Shown piece by piece: positions 1 to 8,101 of a stretch of 18,705 nucleotides of DNA. Source of the stretch: Chloroflexota bacterium (lineage in GTDB: Bacteria; Chloroflexota; Anaerolineae; Anaerolineales; Anaerolineaceae); NCBI GenBank assembly GCA_023434145.1, contig JAEYTI010000099.1:1-18705 (forward strand), written 5' to 3'. The position numbers and the translations under genes were made by a program. The notes beneath the pieces are model-generated. The model saw only the letters and a list, made by a program, of their open reading frames with translations, was not told the origin of the DNA and searched no databases. Each line of letters opens with the position of its first letter. The first letter of the stretch is position 1.

Positions 1-9
1 GGGGGGGGG
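1..9. other. Terminal poly-G run (probable artefact)
   Basis: The window opens with nine G residues. The far end closes with a longer G run. Such homopolymers at both ends of a fragment are typical of sequencing or assembly artefacts, not biology. The 46 bases from here to the aldolase stop codon show no gene or clear terminator hairpin. Confidence 0.6.
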
Positions 10-55
10 TTTCCCGCCAACCGCGCGCACTCCCAATCACCATAAAAACCACCCT

Positions 56-958
56 CTATGCCTTTCCGGCACTACCCAAGAAGTTGACCATCTTATCGGC
101 CACGACAGCCTGCACCGCTTCCGCGCCGCGCGGCAGTTCCGGCGCGTACTTTGTCAGCAGTTCCTCGTTGGGGATGCGCTTGGGCAAGCCCAGCACCCCC
201 AGCAGCGCCACTTCCAGGTCGGTAGCGATGTTGATCTTACTCACACCGCCACCCGGCAGGTGAATGGCTGCCTGCATCATCGCCTCCGGCACACCCGAGC
301 CACCGTGCAGTACCAGATGTACCGGTGTGCGCTTGCGGATGGCCTGCAGCCGCTCCAAATCTACCTTCGGCTGGCGGACCATATATACTCCGTGCGCCGT
401 ACCTACCGAAACGGCTAACGCATCCACACCTGTTTCGCGCACGAAGCGTTCGGCTTCTTCCGGGTTGGTGTAAAGTTCTTCGTCGCTCTCGGTTTCGGCA
501 TCGTCTGAGGAGAAGATGCGCCCCAACTCCGCCTCTACCGAGACGCCGTGCGGATGCGCGTACGCCACCACCTCGCGGGTGATGGCAATGTTCTCATCCA
601 ACTCCTTACTGCTGGCATCGATCATCACCGAAGTGAAGCCGCTCTCTACGGCCTCACGGATGATATCCATCTCCCAGGTGTGATCAAGGTGCAGCGCCAC
701 CGGCACTGTGGGCTTCACCGCCTGCACCTGCTGGTAGAAAGCCTCAGCAAAAACCGAAGGGCGCAGCCCAGCCCACATCATCTCGCGCTGTGAGATCTGC
801 ACGATCAGCGGCGATCGCAGGGCTTCACCGGCAAGCAGAATTGGGGTAATCATGGGGGTGCAGCGAGGGGAAAATGATCCTACCGCGTAATCGCCGCGCT
901 CGGCCCCCTCCAGCAGCGTTTTCAACGGGTAAACGTTAGCAACCTCTTTAAAGGTCAT
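56..958 (-). CDS. Class II ketose-(bis)phosphate aldolase
   Basis: This 300-residue protein belongs to the class II, zinc-dependent fructose-bisphosphate/tagatose-bisphosphate aldolase family (Fba/GatY/KbaY), which cleaves a ketose phosphate into dihydroxyacetone phosphate and an aldehyde in the cytosol. Visible family landmarks are HLDH at 90-93 (Asp92 catalytic, His93 zinc ligand), MIDAS at 112-116, VEAELG at 141-146, SVGTAHG at 184-190 (His189), LHGGSG at 217-222 (His218) and KINIATD at 241-247. The ATG at 958 is chosen because it overlaps the TGA of the upstream kinase (ATGA) and has an AAGGA element just upstream; the frame stays open 55 codons further but that stretch is kinase sequence in another frame. 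It is the last gene of a five-gene minus-strand operon. Whether the substrate is a bisphosphate or a ketose 1-phosphate cannot be told from sequence; the neighbours favour a dedicated pentose or hexose substrate. Confidence 0.93.
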   Translation of the reverse strand: MTFKEVANVYPLKTLLEGAERGDYAVGSFSPRCTPMITPILLAGEALRSPLIVQISQREMMWAGLRPSVFAEAFYQQVQAVKPTVPVALHLDHTWEMDIIREAVESGFTSVMIDASSKELDENIAITREVVAYAHPHGVSVEAELGRIFSSDDAETESDEELYTNPEEAERFVRETGVDALAVSVGTAHGVYMVRQPKVDLERLQAIRKRTPVHLVLHGGSGVPEAMMQAAIHLPGGGVSKINIATDLEVALLGVLGLPKRIPNEELLTKYAPELPRGAEAVQAVVADKMVNFLGSAGKA

Positions 959-1512
959 CGATGAAAAATTCCTTTCTCCCGTAAAAATACAACTATTTTT
1001 TGGGAATTTGTTTCGACAGGCTCCAGCCCATTCAAAACCATGAAGTAATGGTACATGGAAATGGCAAAGGAATCCAGGGTTTTTTCGTTCTGGTTCCAGC
1101 GGTCGATCACTCGCGTGCGCCAAACAGCGTCCCGCGCAGTAATTCGCCTCCGGCGCTCATTCTCCGGCGCTTCGAGCAAGAAGGTGCAATCAGCATTTGG
1201 ATAGGGCAGCATCGCATCGACCACCATCACCGGGCGCAGACAGAACGGCTTGCCGCCAATAAGCGCGCGGCGGATAAAGCGGTCAAAATCGAAGTCGGGC
1301 GTAGTGTACTCCGTTCCATCTGGCAGCGTAAGAGTTTGCGCCAGCAAAGGCCAGTCATACACCAGAATCTCACCCGTTGGATCAGGCAGCAAATAATAAT
1401 CGGTGGGCACCCGGGAACAGGCTTCCGCGCCCAGGTGCGCCACCAATTGTTTTGCGAGCTGCGACTTGCCAGCGCCTGATCGACCACAAATACTGATTAC
1501 AATACGGTGCAT
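955..1512 (-). CDS. P-loop kinase of the uridine kinase/phosphoribulokinase type
   Basis: This 185-residue protein has a clean Walker A motif, GRSGAGKS, at 10-17, followed by TDYYL at 37-41, which sits where uridine kinases carry their substrate-binding Asp. VYDWP at 51-55 resembles the family's Asp-rich second motif, and an arginine-rich lid occupies about 119-135. These features place it in the uridine kinase/phosphoribulokinase superfamily, which phosphorylates a sugar or nucleoside hydroxyl with ATP. Its stop codon overlaps the start of the aldolase gene, so the two are probably translationally coupled. It follows the isomerase gene by 33 nt. This context argues for a sugar (ketose) substrate rather than uridine; that is an inference. 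No good Shine-Dalgarno precedes the ATG. A TACAAT hexamer at 1521-1526 lies eight bases upstream and could be a weak internal promoter. Confidence 0.82.
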   Translation of the reverse strand: MHRIVISICGRSGAGKSQLAKQLVAHLGAEACSRVPTDYYLLPDPTGEILVYDWPLLAQTLTLPDGTEYTTPDFDFDRFIRRALIGGKPFCLRPVMVVDAMLPYPNADCTFLLEAPENERRRRITARDAVWRTRVIDRWNQNEKTLDSFAISMYHYFMVLNGLEPVETNSQKIVVFLREKGIFHR

Positions 1513-1545
1513 ACCGGGTGATTGTACCGCTGAACCGGTCCGGCT

Positions 1546-2247
1546 CTACACCACTTTTGCGCCCTGATAATATTTGGCGTAATCCGATACCAGCAGGTAC
1601 AACGGCGGCTCATCCTCTTCGATTGTGGGGAAGCGACCAATAGGGTCGAAGAAGCGGTTGTCGGTTGCGTCATCGTTGACCATCGACACTTCGCCCACCA
1701 GGATGCGCCCATCCTCGCCCCAGAACTTGTGATACAGCCCAGTCGTCAGGGTGATGCTCTCGCCGGGACGCAGCTCCGCAACACCGCCGGCGGGGAAGGT
1801 GCGCTTTACGCCATCCATCGAGACGGTCACGGCGCTTTTCTCATCTATACCGCCATCGGGCGTGGAGTTATAGAGCTGGATCATCAGCCGCCCGCCGCCG
1901 CGGTTGATGATATCTTCCATCTTCGACCAGTGGTAGTGCATAGGCGTCACCTGATCCACGTCCACGATCAAAATTTTCTCGGCGTAGAGCTTGCCTTCGC
2001 GGGTGGCAAGGTTGCTGCCCTTGCCGTTGCGGATGGTGAACAGGAACAGGCCTGTACGTTCAAAATCGCCCGAGCCAAAGTCGGTGATATCCCAACCGAG
2101 CTGGTTCTCCGCAATCTCCGCCGCCTCTGGGCCTTTCTGCTGCCATTCCGCGGGTGCCCAGTGGGCAAATGGCGGCAGATAGAAGCCGCGTTCGCGGATA
2201 AATTCATCCGCGGAACGCATAATGGCATTGATTTCCGAGCGTTTCAT
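1546..2247 (-). CDS. D-lyxose ketol-isomerase family protein
   Basis: This 233-residue protein matches the D-lyxose ketol-isomerase family (EC 5.3.1.15), cupin-fold metalloenzymes that interconvert D-lyxose and D-xylulose and often D-mannose and D-fructose. The metal site is visible as His104 and His106 in MHYHW, Glu111 in KMED and His173 in LYHKFW. The length is usual for the family and there is no signal peptide, so it acts in the cytosol. The gene starts one base after the stop of the GH172 gene (TAATATG) and is preceded by an exceptionally strong ribosome-binding site. It probably converts the aldose released by its neighbours to a ketose for the kinase and aldolase downstream. The exact sugar is not readable from sequence. 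Confidence 0.9.
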   Translation of the reverse strand: MKRSEINAIMRSADEFIRERGFYLPPFAHWAPAEWQQKGPEAAEIAENQLGWDITDFGSGDFERTGLFLFTIRNGKGSNLATREGKLYAEKILIVDVDQVTPMHYHWSKMEDIINRGGGRLMIQLYNSTPDGGIDEKSAVTVSMDGVKRTFPAGGVAELRPGESITLTTGLYHKFWGEDGRILVGEVSMVNDDATDNRFFDPIGRFPTIEEDEPPLYLLVSDYAKYYQGAKVV

Positions 2248-2248
2248 A

Positions 2249-3360
<1,112 letters not shown>

Positions 3361-3361
<1 letters not shown>

Positions 3362-4209
3362 TAGTTTGATCGGTTCGCCTGCCGCAAAAAATCCTTCATT
3401 ACCCGGATAGCATCCAAGAAATTATCATCCAGAATGTTATGCCCGGCTCCCATTATCCGCGCTACGTCAAACAGCGGATTTTGCTCCACGATCCACTGCG
3501 CCTGGTGCACGCCCACGATTGCGCCCAGCCGCACCTCGCCGGTGACCAGCAGCGTGGGGCAGCGGATCAAATGCACGATCTCGGGGAAGTCGATCCGCGT
3601 CACGTCCTCGGTGGTGAAGAAGTTGAGATCGAAAGCTTGGACGGTCTTGGCCCAGCGGATTAGCGCTGCCTCGTCTTTGTGCGGGGCCTTTTTGCGCAGT
3701 TCCGCCACAGCCGCTTCAAACGGCAGGCTTTGCATGCGCATCAACCAGCGGTCGTACGTGCTCTCGCCGGGAGGCGAATCCTCATCATCCGGGGGCCTGG
3801 GTTCATCGGGAACGCCATTCGGCAGCAGGCACCAGGCCGGATCGATCAGCACCAGTCCGCGCAGCAGATCGGGATGGCAGGCGGCGACCCGCGCGGCATA
3901 GTTTGCACCGAGAGAATGGCCGCCCACAAACGGCCGGTCTAGCCCCAGCGCCCGGATCAGCCCGGCCAGGTCAGCTGTCAGATCGGTCTTCTCGCCCCTT
4001 GCGCAGCGGTGCGACTGCCCGTGCCCGCGCGTATCCGGCAGGATCAGATCGTAGTCGGCCTCCAGCGCGCGGGCCGCATCGTACCAGCTCCACCCGCTGC
4101 CTGAAAATCCGTGTGACAGCACCAGCGCGGGCTTCTCCCCCTGCCCCGTGCGCAGAAAGTGCACATTGATGCCGTTGACGGAAATGTCGTTCTCTGTCCA
4201 ATTGGTCAT
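3361..4209 (-). CDS. Alpha/beta hydrolase
   Basis: This 282-residue protein is a typical alpha/beta-hydrolase-fold enzyme. The oxyanion-hole HGFSGSG lies at 33-39, DTRGHGQS at 59-66 and the nucleophile elbow GHSLG at 97-101 with Ser99. A probable acid, Glu225, sits in VTGE and the catalytic His257 in GAGHN. It has a cap-like insertion around 130-200 and no signal peptide. The family covers esterases, lactonases, peroxidases and C-C hydrolases, so the reaction is unknown. It is the first gene of the operon. It follows a promoter-like TATAAT and an AGGAAG ribosome-binding site six bases before the ATG. A role in removing an acyl group or opening a lactone of the imported sugar would fit the context but is inference. 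Confidence 0.88.
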
Positions 4210-4250
4210 GATACTTCCTAAACATCAGTACGCTTCGTATGCCTGTAAAA

Positions 4251-4256
4251 ATTATA
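4251..4256 (-). promoter_or_regulatory. Candidate -10 box for the five-gene sugar operon
   Basis: The minus strand reads TATAAT here, 41 bases upstream of the hydrolase ATG, giving a short leader with AGGAAG near its end. No convincing -35 hexamer lies 16-18 bases further upstream, where the sequence is T-rich (GGCTTTTTTG). An activator may therefore be needed. Confidence 0.5.
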
Positions 4257-4328
4257 CTAACCAATCGCAACAAAAAAGCCTGGGAACCACGAACAAAATA
4301 ATACGTATTGAACTTGGGGCGCAGCGGG

Positions 4329-4723
4329 ACGGCATCTGTTCCAAATTCATCTACAAGTGTATCCCTGGGGAAGGTCCTCACCCCCGCCCTCAAATGTGCT
4401 CTTATGGTTCTATTTTCAACTTGATGAGCGCAAACCGCAAATTTCGAGAGGGGATGCCATGAACATGGATGGGGTAGGCGGGGAAATAGGCGACAGGAAG
4501 TTTCTGTGCCACCTGTACAGCACGCGATTCGTTTGTAGTCCAGGGCGTTACCACCAAATCTTCGCATACGCTGATCGAAAAAAGGCATCCCCCTCTCCGG
4601 ATTTGCGGGTTGTGCAGGTCGGATTTATCCCAGCGCCACAACAGCACATCGGGAGAGGGGGAGCGAGGGGGTGAGGATCTTCCCCAGGGATGCGCTTGCC
4701 GATTCAGTTGGAACAGATGCCGT
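4329..4723. repeat. Degenerate 395-bp inverted-repeat element
   Basis: The outer arms 4329-4385 and 4667-4723 are inverted copies matching at 49 of 57 positions without gaps by hand alignment, including ACGGCATCTGTTCCAA and ATCCCTGGGGAAG blocks. Similarity continues inward with small gaps to about 4458 and 4584, through matching ATGTGCT, CCGCAAAT and GAGAGGGGATGCC blocks. A unique centre of about 125 bp remains. The right arm has an additional C-rich segment of the CCTCACCCCC/CCCCTCTCC type, which I associate with dispersed repeats in Chloroflexota. No transposase or long convincing ORF is inside. It may be a MITE-like remnant or a fused pair of dispersed repeats. Confidence 0.75.
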
Positions 4724-4794
4724 ACCGCTCCGCCCTACCTATCAAAAAAGTTTGCGTTGAGCGCAGGAACATCTCGCAGGCTCAGATTTTCCGG

Positions 4795-4800
4795 TACAAT
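4795..4800 (+). promoter_or_regulatory. Weak candidate -10 box upstream of the YdcF gene
   Basis: TACAAT lies 76 bases upstream of the ATG at 4877, outside the inverted-repeat element. No matching -35 box is evident at 16-18 bases. It is listed because it is the best hexamer in the AT-richer stretch between the repeat and the gene. Confidence 0.3.
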
Positions 4801-4876
4801 GACACCTGCACGCCGATTTTCCGTATATCTATATGAGGCGTTGTTTTGAACATCGCAGCAGTATCAGGGGAACAAT

Positions 4877-5674
4877 ATGTTTGTCTTTCTCTCAAAATTT
4901 CTGCCCCCGCTCGTCTATCCGCTCGGGCTGATCTTCTTCCTGCTTATTCTGGCGTTGATCATTCGGCGCACGAAGCCGCGCCTGCAAACCGCCATCCTCA
5001 TCATCACCCTGGCAATCCTTGTCATTAGCAGCAATCGCTGGGTCGCCTCCTCGTTGGTGCGCTCGCTAGAGTGGCAGTATCTGCCCGCGGAAACCCTGCC
5101 CCAGGTAGAGGCAATTGTGGTACTGGGCGGCGGAACTGAGTCGGCGCAGTATCCGCGTCCGGCGGTTGAAATCAACGGCGCCGGTGACCGGGTGATCTAC
5201 GCAGCGCGACTGTATAAACAAGGGCTTGCCCCGCGCGTTCTCGTCTCGGGCGGCAACATCACCTGGCTCAGCGGGCGCACCATGACCCCAGCCGACGAGA
5301 TGGACGATTTGCTCCAGTTGATGGGCGTGCCCCAGGAGGCAATCGTGCTACAGCCGAAATCGCAAAACACCTATGAAGATGCGGCCTTCACCGCCGAGAT
5401 GCTGCACGAAATGGGTATCGAGCGCGTGATTCTGGTTACCTCAGCCATGCACATGCCGCGCTCGGTAGGCTTGTTCCAGAAGCAGGGCATCGAGGTAATC
5501 CCTGCCTCGGCAGATTACAGTGTGACGGAAGCAAGCTGGGCAAATTTGATGTCACTCCAGCCGGAGAGCTTCCTGGTCAATATCCTCCCCAACGCCAGCG
5601 CCCTTTCTGCCACTACCAATGCCCTGAAAGAATACATCGGTATGTTTATTTACCGCCTGCGAGGATGGATGTAA
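4877..5674 (+). CDS. YdcF/DUF218 family membrane protein
   Basis: This 265-residue protein has two N-terminal membrane helices (about 10-29 and 37-53) and then a DUF218 domain. The domain shows VVLGGG at 81-86, an SGGN segment at 124-127, KSQNTYEDA at 161-169 and VTSAMHMPRS at 187-196. These are the conserved elements of the YdcF/SanA/ElyC superfamily, members of which are linked to envelope integrity and lipid-carrier metabolism; no reaction can be assigned here. AGGGGAAC six or so bases before the ATG serves as ribosome-binding site. The stop is one base from the next gene, so it is probably cotranscribed with the two zinc-ribbon proteins. Confidence 0.88.
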   Translation: MFVFLSKFLPPLVYPLGLIFFLLILALIIRRTKPRLQTAILIITLAILVISSNRWVASSLVRSLEWQYLPAETLPQVEAIVVLGGGTESAQYPRPAVEINGAGDRVIYAARLYKQGLAPRVLVSGGNITWLSGRTMTPADEMDDLLQLMGVPQEAIVLQPKSQNTYEDAAFTAEMLHEMGIERVILVTSAMHMPRSVGLFQKQGIEVIPASADYSVTEASWANLMSLQPESFLVNILPNASALSATTNALKEYIGMFIYRLRGWM

Positions 5675-5675
5675 C

Positions 5676-7004
5676 ATGAGCGCATCGGATATTTTCTCAC
5701 CGGAAACTGGTACTGACCAGGCAGTCGAAACCTTTCCACCACCCGGTTACCGCCCCGCCCCCTCCATCATCGAAGGGATCGAGATCTACGCGCCCGCGCC
5801 CACCACGGTCGAAAAACCCGAAATTATGGATTTCAAATGCCCCAAATGCGGCGCGACCACGGCCTACTCGGTGGATGAAGGTGGGCTGCACTGCGAGCAC
5901 TGCGGTTACAGTGAAAAGCCCGAAGTTGAGCGCCTGGGCAAAAGCGCCGAAAAGTTTGAGTTCCGCGTGGAAACAATGGAACGTTCTCAGGTGGGCTGGG
6001 GCCAGGAGCGCAAAGACCTGGCCTGCCAGCGCTGCGGCGGGGTTGTCTCCGTGCCGCCCGATGCGCTGGCCTTCTCGTGCCCGTTCTGCGGCTCCAACAA
6101 AGTCATTTTCCGCGCCTCGCTGGAAGATAATCTGCGCCCGCGCTACCTGATCCCCTTCAAGATCGATCCGCAGGGCTGCCGCGACATCACCTGCGAGTGG
6201 TTAGGCGCTAGCTGGATGATCCCCGGCGATCTAAAAGCCGCTGCACAGAACAAGCGAGCCGGGCCGGAGAAATTCCATCCGCTGTATATTCCTTACTGGA
6301 CCTTCAACGCCCGAGCCTACGCCGAATGGAGCGCCGAGGTTGCTCACACCAGAACGGAATACTATACCGAAAACGGCCAGCGCAAGTCGCGCACCGTCAC
6401 CGAATGGCGCTACGAGTCGGGCAAAGTGCAGAAGGAATTTGCAGATGTGCTGGTGCCCGGCACCACCCACCTCAACATGACCACACTCGGCCAGGTGGAC
6501 AACTACGGCATTCAAGATCTGGTGCTGTACGAGCCGCGCTACCTGGCCGGTATGCAAGCACAGGCCTATGATCTGCCGCTGGATGATGCGTGGGATGCAG
6601 GCCGGCAATTGATGCGCGAACAGACCCGCAAGGCTTGCCTGGACCGCGCCAGCAACAGCAGGGTGCGGAACTTCCAAATGACGTTGGATTTTAATGATGA
6701 ATCATGGCGCTACATTCTCGCGCCAATTTACACCAGTGTCTACAACTACCAGGATAAGTCTTACCAGATTCTTCTCAACGGACAAACCGGCAAAATTGCC
6801 GGCCCGCGCCCGGTGGATTGGGGCAAGGTGTGGCTGGTGGTGGCACTGCTGCTGGCACCCGGCCTGCTGATCGCCCTGCTCGGCATGCTTATCGGCGGCG
6901 AAAGCGGGCAGGGTACCGTTCTTATCGGCCTGTTCCTGCTGGTGGTGGCCGTGGTGATCGATTTCTTCCTGCTTTCGCAGGCACAGGAGATGGAGCATGT
7001 CTGA
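5676..7004 (+). CDS. Double zinc-ribbon membrane protein, function unknown
   Basis: This 442-residue protein is not assignable to a characterised family. It carries two CPxC-like zinc ribbons: Cys55, Cys58, Cys73, Cys76 and Cys117, Cys120, Cys135, Cys138. A soluble domain follows, with LIPFKID at 158-164, HPLYIPYWTF at 201-210 and LNGQTGKIAGPRP at 367-379. Two membrane helices (about 384-406 and 413-434) anchor the C terminus. Database annotations of such proteins as primosomal protein N-prime or helicase rest on the zinc ribbon alone; no helicase motif is present. It begins one base after the YdcF stop and overlaps its paralogue by eight bases. The pattern suggests a tail-anchored cytosolic protein whose ribbons bind a partner or nucleic acid, which is inference. 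Confidence 0.85.
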   Translation: MSASDIFSPETGTDQAVETFPPPGYRPAPSIIEGIEIYAPAPTTVEKPEIMDFKCPKCGATTAYSVDEGGLHCEHCGYSEKPEVERLGKSAEKFEFRVETMERSQVGWGQERKDLACQRCGGVVSVPPDALAFSCPFCGSNKVIFRASLEDNLRPRYLIPFKIDPQGCRDITCEWLGASWMIPGDLKAAAQNKRAGPEKFHPLYIPYWTFNARAYAEWSAEVAHTRTEYYTENGQRKSRTVTEWRYESGKVQKEFADVLVPGTTHLNMTTLGQVDNYGIQDLVLYEPRYLAGMQAQAYDLPLDDAWDAGRQLMREQTRKACLDRASNSRVRNFQMTLDFNDESWRYILAPIYTSVYNYQDKSYQILLNGQTGKIAGPRPVDWGKVWLVVALLLAPGLLIALLGMLIGGESGQGTVLIGLFLLVVAVVIDFFLLSQAQEMEHV

Positions 7005-8094
7005 TCAACCTGCCGTTTCCGACGCACCCGTTCCTGTTGCCGCTCCCAGCAGTCTGCCGGGCTGGAACGCAGATCTCCGGCCCGTTTCGTGCCAGAGCTG
7101 CGGCTGGCGATACCTGGTGCACCCAGGCGCAGCGCCTGCTCGTTGCCCGCACTGCGCCGCCGAGGCGCTGGCCCCACTGCCAGAAGATGCCCCACACAGC
7201 TACCCGCCCGAGCAAGTGCTGCCGTTCAAACTGTCGAAGACCGCGCTCGAGGAGTCGGTCCGCAGCTTTGCCGGAGATATTCCCTATCCGCCCGAATCGC
7301 TCACGCCCGCCGCGCTGCGCAGCCGCCTGACTCCGCTCTACCTGCCCGTGTGGCTGGTAGATGGTAAAGTTCACGCGCTCTGGCAGGCGGAGATGGGTTT
7401 CTACTACCAGGTCATCAGCCACCAGGAGTCGTACAACCAAAACCTCGGTAAGTGGCAGTCGAAAGAAATCAAAGAGCAGCGCACGCGCTGGGAGCCGCGT
7501 ATCGGCCGCCTTACCCGCGCCTATAACAACCTTCATGCCCCTGCCGCACCCGACTCGATCAGTTTGGAGAAATCGCTGGGTGGCTTTACCCTCGCCACCG
7601 CGGAACCTTACCGGCCCGAACACGTGGATACTGCTGCTGTACGGCTGCCCGAGCACACACCGCAGCAGGCGTGGAGCGAGGCGTCCAAATCCTTTCAGAC
7701 GGCGGCGGTGGAAGAGTGTCGCCAGGCCTCGGGCGCGGACGAAATCCGGCAGTTCAAGTGGAAGGCGCAGGTGAACCGCCTCAACTGGACGCTCCTGCTC
7801 CTGCCGGTCTACGCTGCCAGCTACCTGGATGACGATGGCAAGCCCCAACCGGTGCTAATCCATGGGCAGACGGGGCATGTCACCGGTTCCCGCCGCTCCT
7901 CGATGAAGCGCGCCCGGCAGGTCAGCCTGCGCTTCTTCCTCGCGGCTGTTGCGCTGATCGTATTGGGGCTGGTGCTGGGGGCTGTATCCGCGGATGGCTT
8001 TGCGACCCTCGCAATTCTGGCCGGGATTGGCTGCTTTATCGGCACGCTGATCCCGATCATCGTGGCGTGGGGGTTCAATAGCAGGCAGTCATAA
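6997..8094 (+). CDS. Single zinc-ribbon membrane protein, paralogue of the preceding gene
   Basis: This 365-residue protein is a diverged paralogue of the protein encoded immediately upstream. It has one zinc ribbon (Cys32, Cys35, Cys50, Cys53), then LPFKLS at 75-80 and TPLYLPVWLVDGKVHALW at 112-129, which aligns with HPLYIPYWTFNARAYAEW of its neighbour. LIHGQTGHVTGSR at 287-299 aligns with LNGQTGKIAGPR, and two C-terminal helices follow (about 311-331 and 335-357). Its ATG lies inside the last codons of the upstream gene (ATGTCTGA overlap), so the two are made together, probably at equal levels, and may form a heteromer. It lacks one of the two ribbons. The function is unknown. Confidence 0.85.
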   Translation: MSDQPAVSDAPVPVAAPSSLPGWNADLRPVSCQSCGWRYLVHPGAAPARCPHCAAEALAPLPEDAPHSYPPEQVLPFKLSKTALEESVRSFAGDIPYPPESLTPAALRSRLTPLYLPVWLVDGKVHALWQAEMGFYYQVISHQESYNQNLGKWQSKEIKEQRTRWEPRIGRLTRAYNNLHAPAAPDSISLEKSLGGFTLATAEPYRPEHVDTAAVRLPEHTPQQAWSEASKSFQTAAVEECRQASGADEIRQFKWKAQVNRLNWTLLLLPVYAASYLDDDGKPQPVLIHGQTGHVTGSRRSSMKRARQVSLRFFLAAVALIVLGLVLGAVSADGFATLAILAGIGCFIGTLIPIIVAWGFNSRQS

Positions 8095-8101
8095 AACGAG
8101 A

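Noticed and set aside
959..1123. N-terminal extension of the aldolase by 55 residues
   Set aside because: The region codes for the end of the kinase in another frame, and the family fold begins at the ATG at 958.
1000..1479. Plus-strand ORF of 159 codons opposite the kinase
   Set aside because: It is antisense to a well-supported kinase gene, and its composition is that of a shadow frame.
4402..4647. Minus-strand ORF of 81 codons inside the inverted-repeat element
   Set aside because: It spans one arm and the unique centre of the repeat, has no ribosome-binding site or recognisable domain, and its sequence is explained by the repeat.
5676..7004. Primosomal protein N-prime or helicase annotation for the zinc-ribbon protein
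   Set aside because: No Walker motifs or helicase motifs are present; only the cysteine pairs resemble such proteins.
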